Source of the DNA: Rubrivivax sp.
Lineage (GTDB): Bacteria; Pseudomonadota; Gammaproteobacteria; Burkholderiales; Burkholderiaceae_C
Direction of reading: 5' to 3'
Assembly: GCA_027487905.1 (NCBI GenBank)
Contig: JAIYCR010000038.1
Span: 1-64,000 of the forward strand
DNA: 64,000 nucleotides
Of this stretch, positions 51,135-60,221 are shown piece by piece; position 1 is the first letter of the stretch; each line of letters starts with the position of its first letter. The translations under genes were made by a program, and so were the position numbers. Below the pieces are notes generated by a model that was not told the origin of the DNA, searched no databases, and was given only the letters and a program-made list of their open reading frames with translations.

Positions 51135-51707
51135 GGCAGGGGTGAAGTCGAAGCCCACGCCAGCGCCATAGGCCGGCCCCCAGCCGCGACGGGTGCCCGC
51201 CACGGTGGTGGACAGTGCCGCGGTGGAGACCTTGGCTTCGCCATAGACCGCGCCGGCCTTGGCGAACACGTTGAACGCCCCCAGCGGGACCCGGCCCACG
51301 AGCAGCAAGTCCAGCCCCTGCACGCGGGTGTCGCCGCCGGAGCGACTGGCGGTGCCGGAGTTCATGTAGCCCACCTCGGCGCCCAGCCATTCGGTGACGA
51401 GGCCACCGGTGTAGAGGCGGCCGGACAGGTCGGGGTTGCCGCAGTCGAAGCCGATGGAGCAATCGGTGTCGAACTCCGAGCGACCGAGGTTCAGGCCGAC
51501 GTAGCCCCGGCGTGTGAAGGGCAGCAGCGAGAAGCCGTCGGCATTGGACCAGCGCTGGCCGACAGACGGCCCGGCGCGGGAGGACGACGGGTCCGTTGCG
51601 CCGGCTGAGGCGTTTCCGGGGCCCGGTGTGGATTGAGCGAAGGCCAGACCCGTTCCCAGCGCCAGGGCCAGGGGCAGGAGGAGGCGTGCGGTGGCGAGTG
51701 TCTTCAT
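51033..51707 (-). CDS. outer-membrane beta-barrel protein (OmpA/OmpW-like)
   Basis: A 224-residue precursor. The signal peptide ends ALGTGLAFA-QS. A linker of about 35 residues rich in Ser, Ala and Pro leads into a small beta-barrel with alternating strands (RRGYVGLNLGRSEFDT, VGRVPLGAFNVFAKAGAVYGEAK, WGPAYGAGVGFDFTP) and a C-terminal aromatic residue (GYVHRF), the BAM recognition signal. A pair of cysteines (TDCSIGFDCG) could form a disulfide loop. Its 3' end overlaps the convergent permease by 102 bp. Its function as a porin or adhesin is unknown. Confidence 0.85.
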   Translation of the reverse strand: MKTLATARLLLPLALALGTGLAFAQSTPGPGNASAGATDPSSSRAGPSVGQRWSNADGFSLLPFTRRGYVGLNLGRSEFDTDCSIGFDCGNPDLSGRLYTGGLVTEWLGAEVGYMNSGTASRSGGDTRVQGLDLLLVGRVPLGAFNVFAKAGAVYGEAKVSTAALSTTVAGTRRGWGPAYGAGVGFDFTPASGVVLEWTRHEIPFPGLDRRSVDTTTLGYVHRF

Positions 51708-51867
51708 AGGAGTTCATCCAAGCAGGTAAAGGCGCAGCACGCGCCGGAAGGAATGACCGGCCCGACGCGACATGGGCGTCCGACGGTCCGGCAGACCGTG
51801 AACCCGCTCACGGCAAGGACGGTGCCCGCCGGCCTCAAGCTGGGAATGCCGCTTGCCCGCCAGGGCG

Positions 51868-52998
51868 ATGGCGCTCTCCTTCCCGCACCTGTCACCGCCC
51901 CTGCGCGATCCGCCGGGCCGGCGCGCGACCCCCCTGCCGGGCGCGGCCGGCGGCAATGCGGTGACCTTGCTCAGTCCGGCGCGGGCCGCTGCCGAACTGC
52001 TCCTGGCCGTGGACGGGGCACGCGACCACATCAACCTGGAGACCGATGCCTTTCCCGACGACGACCTGGGCCTTCGGCTGGTCGAGCGGCTGGTGGCACG
52101 CGCCCGCGACGGCATCCGCATCAACCTGCTGCACAACCTTGCCGCCAGCGAGCGCTGCGCGCGCCTGCTGCAGGAGCTGAGCGGCCACACCGTGCGCCTG
52201 GGCCGCTTCCGCCCCCGGAGCTCGTGGACGCGCTGGCTCAGCCTGGAGCCGCCACAGCGACACCGGCCCCGCCGCCTGCTGGGCGTGGATGGCCGCATCG
52301 GCTTCATGGCCACCGGCCAGGCCGACGCCGCAGTCGGCTGGAACCAGACCCGGCTGAGGCTGGAGGGGCCGGTGGTGCAGGGTCTGCAGCGCGAGTTCGT
52401 CGCCTGCTGGCAGCGACACAGTGCCGTGCCGCTGGCCGACGCGCGCTACTTTCCGCCTTTGGCGGTGCGGGGCACGCAGGGGGTCGCACTCGGCCCCATC
52501 GGCGCCACCGCTGCGCTCGAGCCCTGCCGGCCCTGGCGCAGTGCGCTGCTGGGTGCGGTCGCTTCGGCCCGGGAGTCGGTGGCCATCGCGCTGGCCTGCT
52601 GGCCGCCGCCCTGGCGGCTGGGCCTGGCGCTGCGCCGGGCGCGCTCGCGGGGCGCGCAAGTGCGGCTTCTGGCACCCCCCGGCCCTGCCGGGGCCCGAAC
52701 GGATCGGGCGCTGGTCGAAGCGGGGGTCGAGGTGCAGATGCGGACCGACGATCTGCAGGGCTGCACCGTCTGTGTCATCGATGGGCACTGGACAAGCCTG
52801 GGCGCCGGCCAAGGCGACTGGCGCAGCGTCCTCGACCACAGCGAGACGGACCTGATCGTGGCCGACGGTTCCTTCGCACGGTCGGTGCTGCAGGCCCTGG
52901 GTCTTCAGCTGAACGCCAAGCCCGGCGCGAAACTCGCCGCCGCCGAGGCAGGGCCTGTGCGGGGTGGCGCCATACGACAGGCGGACAGTCAGGCTTGA
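51868..52998 (+). CDS. phospholipase D/cardiolipin synthase-like protein, catalytic residues lost
   Basis: A 376-residue protein with the two-lobe layout of cardiolipin synthases (INLETDAFPDDDLGLRLVERL, then GVDGRIGFMATGQ, then VIDGHWTSLGAGQGDWRS). The HxKx4D signatures are broken. Lobe 1 keeps Asp141 but has Pro134 and Arg136 in place of His and Lys; lobe 2 keeps Asp305 but has no His or Lys in the preceding segment (LQGCTVC). Without the histidines no phosphodiester chemistry is expected, so it is probably a pseudo-enzyme or a binding protein. ATG 51868 is used; a TTG at 51853 is also possible. It stands alone before a hybrid kinase. Confidence 0.8.
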   Translation: MALSFPHLSPPLRDPPGRRATPLPGAAGGNAVTLLSPARAAAELLLAVDGARDHINLETDAFPDDDLGLRLVERLVARARDGIRINLLHNLAASERCARLLQELSGHTVRLGRFRPRSSWTRWLSLEPPQRHRPRRLLGVDGRIGFMATGQADAAVGWNQTRLRLEGPVVQGLQREFVACWQRHSAVPLADARYFPPLAVRGTQGVALGPIGATAALEPCRPWRSALLGAVASARESVAIALACWPPPWRLGLALRRARSRGAQVRLLAPPGPAGARTDRALVEAGVEVQMRTDDLQGCTVCVIDGHWTSLGAGQGDWRSVLDHSETDLIVADGSFARSVLQALGLQLNAKPGAKLAAAEAGPVRGGAIRQADSQA

Positions 52999-53115
52999 AG
53001 GGTGGCCGTGCACGGCCCCGCCACATGCGCTAGCTTTCGCCCTGGACATGGGCGCCTGGCCGGTCAACCCGACCTCAGCCCCCACCCGCGTCCGCTCAAG
53101 GCTGATCCCCCGTCC

Positions 53116-55404
53116 ATGTCCCTGTCGATCCGGTCCCGGCTGCTGCTGCTCATCCTGTCCGTGCTGGTGCCAGGCCTGCTGGGCCTGTCCTGGATGGTGC
53201 TGAGCACCTTGAAGGCCGAGCGTGCTGCCAACGAGCGCCTGCTGCGCGACACCTCCCGCGCGCTGTCGCTGGTGGTCGACCGCGAGCTGGCCCGCCGCGC
53301 CACCATCGGCCAGGTGCTGGCCCAGTCGCGCTGGCTCGACGGGGCGCTGGGCCCGGCCGAGCAGGCGGGCTTCGAGGACCAGGCCCGCCGGGCGCTGGCC
53401 GGCATCGACGGCTGGATCGAACTGCACGGCTCGGGCGGTCGCATCCTGGACACCCGGTCGGACGCCGTGGCCGACGTCGAGGGCCTGAGCCCGCCGCTGG
53501 CCGACGGCTTTTCCCTCGTGGCACTGCGCCTGGCCGGCACGCCCGATGCGCATGCGGCGCTGGTGCAGCCGGTGATTCGCCAGGGGCAGACGCTCTACAA
53601 CCTGCACGTGTCGCTGCGGCCCCGCGAAATGCAGGCCATCATCGACCGCCAGGGCCTGCCCGAGGGCTGGGTGGGCGCGGTCATCGACAACGAAGGTCAG
53701 GTGGTGGCCCGGCACCCGCACGGCGAACGCCATGTGGGCCGTCTGGCCACCGCGGACCTGCGCCAGCACATGAGCCAGGCCACCGAAGGCCTGACCGAGT
53801 CGGTGTCGCTGGACGGCGTGCGGTCGATGGCCTTCTTCAGCCGCTCTCCGATGGGTTGGACCTATGTGAGCGCCATGCCCAAGGCCCAGTTCGCCGGTGC
53901 AGCCTCGCAGGCGGTCATCCACATCGTGGTCGGCGCGCTGGTGCTGCTGGCGCTGTCGATGGCCGCGGCGACCTGGCTGGCCAGGCGCATCGCCGAGCCG
54001 GTGCACGCGCTGAAGGATGCGGCGCTGCTGCTGCAGGCGGGCGATGCGGTCGCGGTGCGCTCGACCGGGCTGGTGGAGTGCGACGAGGTGGTGCTGGCGC
54101 TGGCCGAGGCTTCCGAAACCATCCGCCACGGGCGCGACGACCTGGAGCGCCAGGTGCAGGACGCCGTGCAGCAGACCCGCCTGGCCGAGCAGCGCATCTC
54201 GCAGGGGCAGCGCGTGGAGGCGCTGGGGCGGCTGACCGGTGGCGTGGCGCACGACTTCAACAACCTGCTGGGCGTCATCAGCAACAGTGCCCACCTGATG
54301 CAGCGGCATCCCACGGTGGCGCGGGAGCTTCAGGGGCCGGTGTCGGCCACCTTGAGGGCGGTGAACCTGGGCAGCCAGCTGACGCAGCACCTGATGCGCT
54401 TCGCGGGGCAGCGGCCGGTCTCGCCGCGGGCCTTGCACCTGACGCAGGCGCTGCCCGATGCGCAGGATCTGCTGTCCAGCGTGCTGGGTCGGCGCGTGGA
54501 GGTGTCGGTGCGGGTCGAGCCCGGGACGCTGCCTGTGCAGGCCGATCCGGGCGAGCTCGAACTCGCGCTCATCAACCTGGCGCTCAATGCGCGCGACGCC
54601 ATGCCCCGGGGCGGGCAGCTGCGGCTGCAGGCCCGCAACGCCGATGCCGAGGACCTGCGCAGCCTTCAGGGCCCGTTGTCCGATGGGCGGCCCTTCGTGT
54701 TGATGACCGTGGGCGACACCGGAACGGGCATGCCGCCCGAAGTGGTCGAGCATGCCTTCGACCCCTTCTTCACCACCAAGCCGCTCGGCCAGGGCACGGG
54801 CCTCGGCCTGAGCCAGGTGCACGGCTTCTGTGTCCAGGCGGGGGGCAGCGCCCGCATCGACAGCACGCCCGGCCTGGGAACGACGGTGTCGCTGCTGCTG
54901 CCCGCGCAGCTGGCCACACCTGCCGATCCGTCGGGCATCCAGGACAGCCGCAGCGGCTCGCCCAGCGCCGCGCTGGCGGCCGACCCGGTGCTGGGCGCTC
55001 CCGCCACCGCCACGCTGGCCGGCCAGCAGGTGCTGCTCGTGGAGGACAACCCGACGCTCGCCGAGGCCACCGCCGCCCTGCTGCGTTCGCACGGCGCGCA
55101 GGTCCAGCATGTGGGCAGCGCCGTCGAGGCGCTGGACCGGCTGGGCCGGCTGCCTGCGCAGGCGGTGGATGTCGTGCTGTCCGATGTCGTGATGCCCGGC
55201 CCGATCGATGGTCTGGCCCTGGCCCGACAGCTGCGGCAGGAACGCCCTGCACTCCCGGTGGTGCTGATCACCGGCTTCAGTGCAGCCGCCACGGCCGCGT
55301 CCGACGAATTCACCGTGCTGCGCAAGCCCTGTCCCGAGGGTGAGCTGCTGGCCGCCCTGACCGGCCACAGGGGAAGCCGCGCCAGCGCATCGGCCCCCGC
55401 CTGA
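53116..55404 (+). CDS. hybrid sensor histidine kinase / response regulator
   Basis: A 762-residue inner-membrane kinase. An N-terminal membrane segment (about 8-30), a periplasmic sensor of about 230 residues (Cache-like) and a second segment (about 267-288) are followed by a HAMP-like linker and a coiled coil. HisKA has the phospho-acceptor His379 in GGVAHDFNNLLGVI, of the DFNN subgroup. The ATPase domain has GTGLGLSQVHGF. The receiver domain (LLVEDNPT, phospho-acceptor Asp690 in VLSDVVMPG, Lys737) is at the C-terminus. ATG 53116 is chosen; residues before it (frame from 53002) are low-complexity. The third orphan hybrid kinase of the window, with no DNA-binding partner beside it. Confidence 0.92.
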   Translation: MSLSIRSRLLLLILSVLVPGLLGLSWMVLSTLKAERAANERLLRDTSRALSLVVDRELARRATIGQVLAQSRWLDGALGPAEQAGFEDQARRALAGIDGWIELHGSGGRILDTRSDAVADVEGLSPPLADGFSLVALRLAGTPDAHAALVQPVIRQGQTLYNLHVSLRPREMQAIIDRQGLPEGWVGAVIDNEGQVVARHPHGERHVGRLATADLRQHMSQATEGLTESVSLDGVRSMAFFSRSPMGWTYVSAMPKAQFAGAASQAVIHIVVGALVLLALSMAAATWLARRIAEPVHALKDAALLLQAGDAVAVRSTGLVECDEVVLALAEASETIRHGRDDLERQVQDAVQQTRLAEQRISQGQRVEALGRLTGGVAHDFNNLLGVISNSAHLMQRHPTVARELQGPVSATLRAVNLGSQLTQHLMRFAGQRPVSPRALHLTQALPDAQDLLSSVLGRRVEVSVRVEPGTLPVQADPGELELALINLALNARDAMPRGGQLRLQARNADAEDLRSLQGPLSDGRPFVLMTVGDTGTGMPPEVVEHAFDPFFTTKPLGQGTGLGLSQVHGFCVQAGGSARIDSTPGLGTTVSLLLPAQLATPADPSGIQDSRSGSPSAALAADPVLGAPATATLAGQQVLLVEDNPTLAEATAALLRSHGAQVQHVGSAVEALDRLGRLPAQAVDVVLSDVVMPGPIDGLALARQLRQERPALPVVLITGFSAAATAASDEFTVLRKPCPEGELLAALTGHRGSRASASAPA

Positions 55405-55590
55405 GTTCTTCGACCCACGCCCGTTGCCGGGGGTGGCGTGTGTGGCGGGCAGGCCGGCGTCGGCCAATGCCTGTCGATGCCTGAAAGGCCTGCGGGCACA
55501 TGCCCTGCCCTTGCTGGTGGCGTGGCACCGCGCGGCCTCCTGGCCGCATCCGGTGCCGATGTTCCACCCCGCCACCGAAAGGACTTTCCT

Positions 55591-56046
55591 GTGCAGAACG
55601 ACGACACCATCGACACCCTGAACACGCTCATCGAGACCTCCAAGGACGGTGAGTACGGCTTCCGCACCTCGGCCGAACACCTGAAGAACGACGAGATCAA
55701 GCAGCTCTTCATGCGCCGGGCCGAGGAATGCCGACAGGCCGCTGCCGAACTGCAGGCCCTCGTGGGCACCCTGGGTGGCAAGGCCGAGGACAGCGGCAGC
55801 GCCACCGGCGCCATGCACCGCGGCTGGGTGGCCGTCAAGGCCACGCTGGCCGGCTACACCGACAAGGCCATCCTGGAGGAGACCGAACGCGGCGAGGACA
55901 TCGCGCTGGCGGCCTACCGCAGCGCGCTCGAGGAAGACCTCCCCGCCCAGGTGCGCTCGGTGGTGGAGCAGCAGCTGCAAGGGGTGATGCGCAACCACAA
56001 CCAGGTCCGCACGCTGCGCGACCAGGCCCGCACCGCCAGCGCCTGA
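55591..56046 (+). CDS. DUF2383 (PA2169-family) four-helix-bundle protein
   Basis: A 151-residue protein with the PA2169/DUF2383 pattern: TIDTLNTLIETSKDGEYGF at the N-terminus and EEDLPAQVRSVVEQQLQ at the end, forming a four-helix bundle similar to ferritin-like folds. The role is unknown; members are often induced by stress and may bind metal. The GTG 55591 start has AAGGA seven bases upstream. It lies 22 bases ahead of the antiporter gene, which is probably co-transcribed. Confidence 0.85.
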   Translation: MQNDDTIDTLNTLIETSKDGEYGFRTSAEHLKNDEIKQLFMRRAEECRQAAAELQALVGTLGGKAEDSGSATGAMHRGWVAVKATLAGYTDKAILEETERGEDIALAAYRSALEEDLPAQVRSVVEQQLQGVMRNHNQVRTLRDQARTASA

Positions 56047-56068
56047 CGCCCACGCAGGCGCCGGCTCC

Positions 56069-57334
56069 ATGCTGACCACGGCGCTGGCCCTTTTGGGCCT
56101 GACGCTGCTGGGCATCGCGCTCGGCCATCGCGTGGTCGAGCGGGGGCCGCTCGCTCCGGCGCTGGTCTATCTGCTGGCCGGCTGGGGCGCCGCGGCCGCC
56201 CTGGGCGGCCTGCCGCAGGGGGTGCTGAGCCTCGAGCCAGCGGTGTGGACCCATGTGACGGAAGTCGTCGTGCTGGTCTCGCTGGTGGCGGTGGGGCTTC
56301 GGCTGCGCCTGCCTTTCCTCCTGCCGGCGTGGCGGCAGGCGCTGTGGCTGGCCGGCCCGGGCATGGTGCTGACGGTGGCGCTGTGCACGCTGACCGGCAT
56401 GGCGCTGCTGGGCCTGAGCTGGCCTGCGGCCTTGCTGCTGGGCGCCATCCTCGCGCCCACCGACCCGGTGCTGGCGTCTGAGCTGCGGGTGGCTTCCGAC
56501 CACGACCGCGATTCGGTGCGGGGCGCGCTGACCGCCGAGGGCGGACTGAACGATGCCACGGCGCTGCCTGCAGTGATGCTGGGACTGGGCTTGCTCGGCC
56601 TGCATACCCTGGGGCCGGGCGCATTGGCCTGGATGTGGGCAGACCTCGTCTGGCCCATCGGCGCCGGTGCTGCCTTCGGAGCGGCGCTGGGACTGGCCAC
56701 GGGGCATGCGCTTCGCTGGCGCATGGAACGCGGCGACGAATTGCACCGCGACGAACTCATCTACGTCGGGCTGGTTCTCGTCGCGTACGCGGTGGCGCGC
56801 GTGAGCGGCACCTCCGCCTTCATCGTGGCTTTCGTGGCCGCCGCGTTCGTGATGTCGCCGCTGCACCTGCGGCCCGACGGGCAGGGTGCCAAGCCCCTGG
56901 CCGATCGCATGCTCGCCTTCGGGGGCCGGGTGGAACGCCTGCTGGAAGCGGCTGCCGTGCTGGCCCTGGGCGCCCTGCTGAACCAGGTGCAGTGGAGCGG
57001 CGCGGTGCTGGCCTACTCAGCGGTGATGCTCGGCGTGGTGCGGCCGGCGTCGGTGATGGCCTTCGTCAGACTCGGGCCGAACACCACGCGGCACCAGCGT
57101 CGACTGATGGCCTGGTTCGGCATCCGCGGCATCGGCACCCTCTTCTACCTGGCCTTCGCCATCGAGCACGGCCTGTCGGGCGAGCAGGCCAAGCTCATCG
57201 TCCAGGCTTCGGTGGTGACGGTGGCGATGTCCATCCTGGCCCACGGCGTGTCGGCCACCCCGCTGATGCAGGCCTATCGCCGCAGCGGCGAGCGCCGCCG
57301 GCGGCTGGAACAACGTCGCGCACAGCGCCCGTGA
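56069..57334 (+). CDS. sodium/proton antiporter (CPA1-type)
   Basis: A 421-residue inner-membrane antiporter with 12-13 segments. The unwound helix motif LAPTDPVLASE (Thr131-Asp132-Pro) and the ion-binding EGGLNDATALP (Asn161-Asp162) are both present; an ND pair rather than DD points to the electroneutral CPA1 class. It should exchange Na+ (or K+) for H+ to control pH and salt. The C-terminal tail is short and strongly basic (RRRRLEQRRAQRP). ATG 56069 follows the DUF2383 gene by 22 bases; no strong ribosome-binding site is seen. Confidence 0.9.
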   Translation: MLTTALALLGLTLLGIALGHRVVERGPLAPALVYLLAGWGAAAALGGLPQGVLSLEPAVWTHVTEVVVLVSLVAVGLRLRLPFLLPAWRQALWLAGPGMVLTVALCTLTGMALLGLSWPAALLLGAILAPTDPVLASELRVASDHDRDSVRGALTAEGGLNDATALPAVMLGLGLLGLHTLGPGALAWMWADLVWPIGAGAAFGAALGLATGHALRWRMERGDELHRDELIYVGLVLVAYAVARVSGTSAFIVAFVAAAFVMSPLHLRPDGQGAKPLADRMLAFGGRVERLLEAAAVLALGALLNQVQWSGAVLAYSAVMLGVVRPASVMAFVRLGPNTTRHQRRLMAWFGIRGIGTLFYLAFAIEHGLSGEQAKLIVQASVVTVAMSILAHGVSATPLMQAYRRSGERRRRLEQRRAQRP

Positions 57335-57337
57335 ACG

Positions 57338-57365
57338 AGCCGCCGTGCAGACGGCAGCGGCGGCT
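57338..57365. other. GC-rich stem-loop between convergent genes
   Basis: AGCCGCCG and CGGCGGCT arms (8 bp) around a 12-base loop, between the antiporter and the acidic minus-strand gene. There is no T-run, so it is only a possible factor-dependent end for one or both transcripts. Confidence 0.3.
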
Positions 57366-57392
57366 TCCCGTCGCCCCGACCGCGGGGGGGAC

Positions 57393-57893
57393 CTAGCGCA
57401 CACGCGGTGAGCCGACCTGTCCGTCCTGCGGGGTATCGTCCGCGTCATCGCCCGCAGGGTCATCGTCCAGGCCGTCGTCCGAGCTGTCGGGGTCGACGGG
57501 TTGCAGCTCGGCGTCGGCCACCGCCTCATCGATGAAGGCGAGGTCCGCGTCCTCGTCGTCGGACGCGTCCAGACCACCGTCCTCCAGCGCGAACACGCGG
57601 TCCACCCCGATGTCGGCGGCTTCACGCCCGCTGTCGCCGGCGGCACCCCTGCGTTCGCCGGTTCCCGAGGCATCGCCGGAGGCCGACCGGATGCCGTCCA
57701 CGCTCGGATGAACCGGGCCGTCGTCGGACAGCGCCACATCCACCGGCAGCGTCGGGTCGGCGGCGTCGTCGCCCGCCAGACCCATCAGGTCGCTGCCGCT
57801 GTCGGAGTTGTCCCCCGTGCCCAGGCGATCGGTGTCGCGGCCCTCGGCCTGACGGCGGGCACGCTCGGCGCCGAGAAGACTGCTGTGGGCCAT
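57393..57893 (-). CDS. acidic conserved hypothetical protein (166 aa)
   Basis: A 166-residue, highly acidic, mostly disordered protein (many Asp, Gly and Ser; DADLAFIDEAVADAELQ near the end). Starts MAHSSLLGAERARRQAEGRD; no domain is recognised. ATG 57893 has AGGAG six bases upstream, good evidence that it is real. The frame upstream of that ATG lacks a ribosome-binding site. It is convergent with the antiporter and precedes a gap of about 145 bases. Its function is unknown. Confidence 0.65.
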   Translation of the reverse strand: MAHSSLLGAERARRQAEGRDTDRLGTGDNSDSGSDLMGLAGDDAADPTLPVDVALSDDGPVHPSVDGIRSASGDASGTGERRGAAGDSGREAADIGVDRVFALEDGGLDASDDEDADLAFIDEAVADAELQPVDPDSSDDGLDDDPAGDDADDTPQDGQVGSPRVR

Positions 57894-58038
57894 GTCGGCT
57901 CCTGTGCGAATGAACGGGACATCCCCGCACAAGGCTTCAGGCAAATGCGGTGCCCTGAGCAGCGGCTGGGAGTCGACCGGGTTTGCCGGGCCGCGCCAGT
58001 GCGGATCCACCGCCATCGGCACCCGATGCGCGCCTGGC

Positions 58039-59004
58039 TCAGGGCCGAAGCGCGTCCCCGCGCAGCCGCTCGTCGAGCGAGGGGGCGAACACCAGCCGGT
58101 CGGCGGCATAGCCGCGGTCGTGGGCCAATTGCACCAGCGCCATCAGTCGGTCCAGTGGCGGCTCAGGGTCCCGGCTCATCAACCACAAGCGGCTTCGGGC
58201 AGGGTTGCCCACCAGCGCCTCCTGGTAATGAGGGTCGACATGAACGACGGCCTGCGCTTCCCAGGCAGCGGGCAGCGCCTGCAGCAGGGCCGGCCAATCG
58301 CTCCATTCCAGCTGCGTGCCTGCCGTCCCGGGGACGGTGCGGGCGGTGTGGGACTCGCTCGCCGCGGCGGAACCGCCCGCAGCGGTGGACGAGCGCAGCA
58401 GGATCTCGATGCTGCCGTCCGGTTGCGGCACCCAGTCCATCGGGCCGGTGATTGGCGCCCGGCGCGAAAGCCGGGGTGCCAGCGATGCCACAACGTGCCA
58501 GCGCCCGGAAAAACGCCGGGCATCCACCGCGTCCACCGTCAGCAAGGGACTGGGCGGGCGGCGCACCAGCCACTCGGCCAGCGGAAGCCCGAGCGACACG
58601 GCCGCGCTGGCCATCGCCGGGCTGACCCGGGCCCTCAGGTGAGCGGGCAACAGCGGCCAGGCCAGCCCGAGCAGGCGAATCCAGCCTGCGCCGCCGCCTG
58701 CGCCCAGCGGCGCAGCGCCTGCAGCAGCAGTGCCGGCAGCCCAGGCACCCGAGCCGCCCGACGCCCGCGGCGCCAGGCCCCGCGGCACGCCGCGCACTGG
58801 ACGTCGGCGACCGCGTTGCAGCCGCCAAAGTCCCAGCAGCATCGCAGCGGCGCCTGCCATCAACGCGGGCGATCTCAGACGGCGCGGGCTGAACTGCCGG
58901 CGCAGGCTGCGCCAGCCAGCGCCCAGCTGGCGGCGGATGCCTTCTTCCCGGTCGATGAGCCGCAGTTCCACGGCCTGTATGCGCTGTTCAAGGTCCTTGG
59001 CCAT
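58039..59004 (-). CDS. lipocalin-like protein with N-terminal coiled coil and membrane anchor
   Basis: A 321-residue fusion. Residues 1-25 look like a coiled coil (DLEQRIQAVELRLIDREEGIRRQ), a membrane segment lies at about 46-61, and a second hydrophobic Gly/Ala-rich part at about 85-145. The C-terminal 160 residues resemble a bacterial lipocalin (Blc-type): RFSGRWHVVASLAPR (the GxW start signature), SIEILLRSS, and a final SRDPEPPLDRLMALVQLAHDRGY. Lipocalins bind lipids or other hydrophobic molecules. ATG 59004 is one base after the stop of the holin-like gene. The domain mix is unusual and may place a lipid-binding domain at the membrane. Confidence 0.72.
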   Translation of the reverse strand: MAKDLEQRIQAVELRLIDREEGIRRQLGAGWRSLRRQFSPRRLRSPALMAGAAAMLLGLWRLQRGRRRPVRGVPRGLAPRASGGSGAWAAGTAAAGAAPLGAGGGAGWIRLLGLAWPLLPAHLRARVSPAMASAAVSLGLPLAEWLVRRPPSPLLTVDAVDARRFSGRWHVVASLAPRLSRRAPITGPMDWVPQPDGSIEILLRSSTAAGGSAAASESHTARTVPGTAGTQLEWSDWPALLQALPAAWEAQAVVHVDPHYQEALVGNPARSRLWLMSRDPEPPLDRLMALVQLAHDRGYAADRLVFAPSLDERLRGDALRP

Positions 59005-59005
59005 G

Positions 59006-59542
59006 TCAGGTTTCCGCGCCGGCAGCAGGCCCTGCGGGGTTGAGCTTGGGGTTGGGCGCCGCACCCGTGGGGACCACCGGCTGCGGGAACACCGTGGGAA
59101 CGGTGTGGCGGGGCGAGGGAGAAGGCATCAGGTGGCGCCGGGTGGCGGGCAGCGCGATGGACGGCAGCAATCGGCGGATGCGCCAGGCCGCCCAGAGCAT
59201 CACGCCCAGGTTGGCGATCACGGCCACCAGCAGGGCGACCGGCGAGGGCAGCCCCAGGTGGATGAGAAGCCCGACCAGGGCGGCCCACACCAGCAGCCAG
59301 GTGGTCACGCCCAGCACGGTGAGCATGACCAGGAGCGCCGCCACCTGCGCCAGCGCGCGAGCGGCCCGCTGCAGTTCCAGGCTGAGCAGCTCGATGCGGT
59401 CACCGACCAGGCCGGGCAGTGCGCGCCACAGTGCCTGGAACTGTCCCATCAGTCCCGGCCCCCCCGCCGGTGCGTCCGGTGGAGGTGGCCCGGTGGGCGT
59501 CGCGGGCGGGTCGGGTGCCGACGGTTGGGCGGCCTCAGCCAT
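59006..59542 (-). CDS. phage holin-like small membrane protein
   Basis: A 178-residue protein with a Pro-rich leader (about 30 residues), an amphipathic stretch (LPGLVGDRIELLSLELQRAARALAQ is the type seen in the Holin-X family) and two membrane segments (about 66-95 and 98-118). It ends in a basic, Pro-rich tail. Such chromosomal proteins share the holin-like fold but are not part of a phage here; no lysis genes are nearby. ATG 59542. Between DUF883-like and lipocalin-like genes on the same strand with gaps of 5 and 1 bases, so all three are co-transcribed. Confidence 0.75.
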   Translation of the reverse strand: MAEAAQPSAPDPPATPTGPPPPDAPAGGPGLMGQFQALWRALPGLVGDRIELLSLELQRAARALAQVAALLVMLTVLGVTTWLLVWAALVGLLIHLGLPSPVALLVAVIANLGVMLWAAWRIRRLLPSIALPATRRHLMPSPSPRHTVPTVFPQPVVPTGAAPNPKLNPAGPAAGAET

Positions 59543-59547
59543 GGCGA

Positions 59548-60180
59548 TCAGCGGCTCAGCCGAGACACCAGCACGCCCACGGCCACGGCGGTGGCCAGCG
59601 CTGCCAGCGGGTTTTCGCGCACCGTGCAGCGAAGGCTCTCGGCCCACTCGTCGCCCACGTCGCGGGCCTCGTCCGCACGCGAGCTGAGCCGGCTGCCCGT
59701 GGTGCTGACGCCTTGCTGCAGCTTGTGCACATGGGGCGCGGCAGCGTCGGCCAGGCGGTCGATGGTGTGGTGCGCGCCCTGCACCACCCGCGAGAGCAGG
59801 TCGGAGCCTGAACCGCTGCGCTCATGGCCCGAGGCCTGCGCGTTCGACCCCTCGGGATCGTCCAGGCCGTCCAGCGTGCCCTGCCCGGAGCCCGTCGCGG
59901 AAGACGCGGGCATCGAGCGGTAGGACGCGCCTTCGGTGGCGCTGCCCAGGCTGTCGGCGCCCGCGGGCCAGGGGGCGCTCGAAGCCGCTGAGCGGCCCGC
60001 GCCGGAAGTGCCCGAAGTGCCGGAAGTGCCCGATGCGCTCGAAGCGCCCGAGCTGCCGGCCGCCATGCCGCCGCTGGAGCCGCTGGAGCCGCCGGGGGCG
60101 CTAGTCGCGCCGCTCCCGGAAGAACTGCCCGGCCCGTTGGCCGATGCGGAGGTGGGGAAGGGAAGATCGGTCGTGGCCAT
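59548..60180 (-). CDS. DUF883/ElaB-YqjD-like membrane-anchored protein
   Basis: A 210-residue protein. The first 100 residues are Ser/Gly/Ala/Thr-rich with repeated Gly-Thr-Ser triplets. The second half (about 120-187) has helices (LLSRVVQGAHHTIDRLAD) like ElaB/YqjD proteins and ends with a C-terminal anchor ENPLAALATAVAVGVLVSRL. ElaB/YqjD-type proteins sit on the inner membrane and can bind ribosomes in stationary phase. The long Ser/Gly-rich leader is not typical. ATG 60180; part of the operon with GlsB-like, holin-like and lipocalin-like genes. Confidence 0.75.
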   Translation of the reverse strand: MATTDLPFPTSASANGPGSSSGSGATSAPGGSSGSSGGMAAGSSGASSASGTSGTSGTSGAGRSAASSAPWPAGADSLGSATEGASYRSMPASSATGSGQGTLDGLDDPEGSNAQASGHERSGSGSDLLSRVVQGAHHTIDRLADAAAPHVHKLQQGVSTTGSRLSSRADEARDVGDEWAESLRCTVRENPLAALATAVAVGVLVSRLSR

Positions 60181-60221
60181 ATCAGTCCTCGGTTCGATGC
60201 AGGTTCGGCAGCAGCGGCGCC

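Noticed and set aside
51892-56115. A 1407-codon open frame on the minus strand
   Set aside because: It covers parts of three unrelated plus-strand genes and the gaps between them, and the product is low-complexity with no recognisable motif.
59006-59542. Prophage remnant suggested by the holin-like gene
   Set aside because: No endolysin, spanin, structural or integrase gene lies nearby, and the neighbours are stress-type membrane proteins; this holin-like family is also chromosomal.
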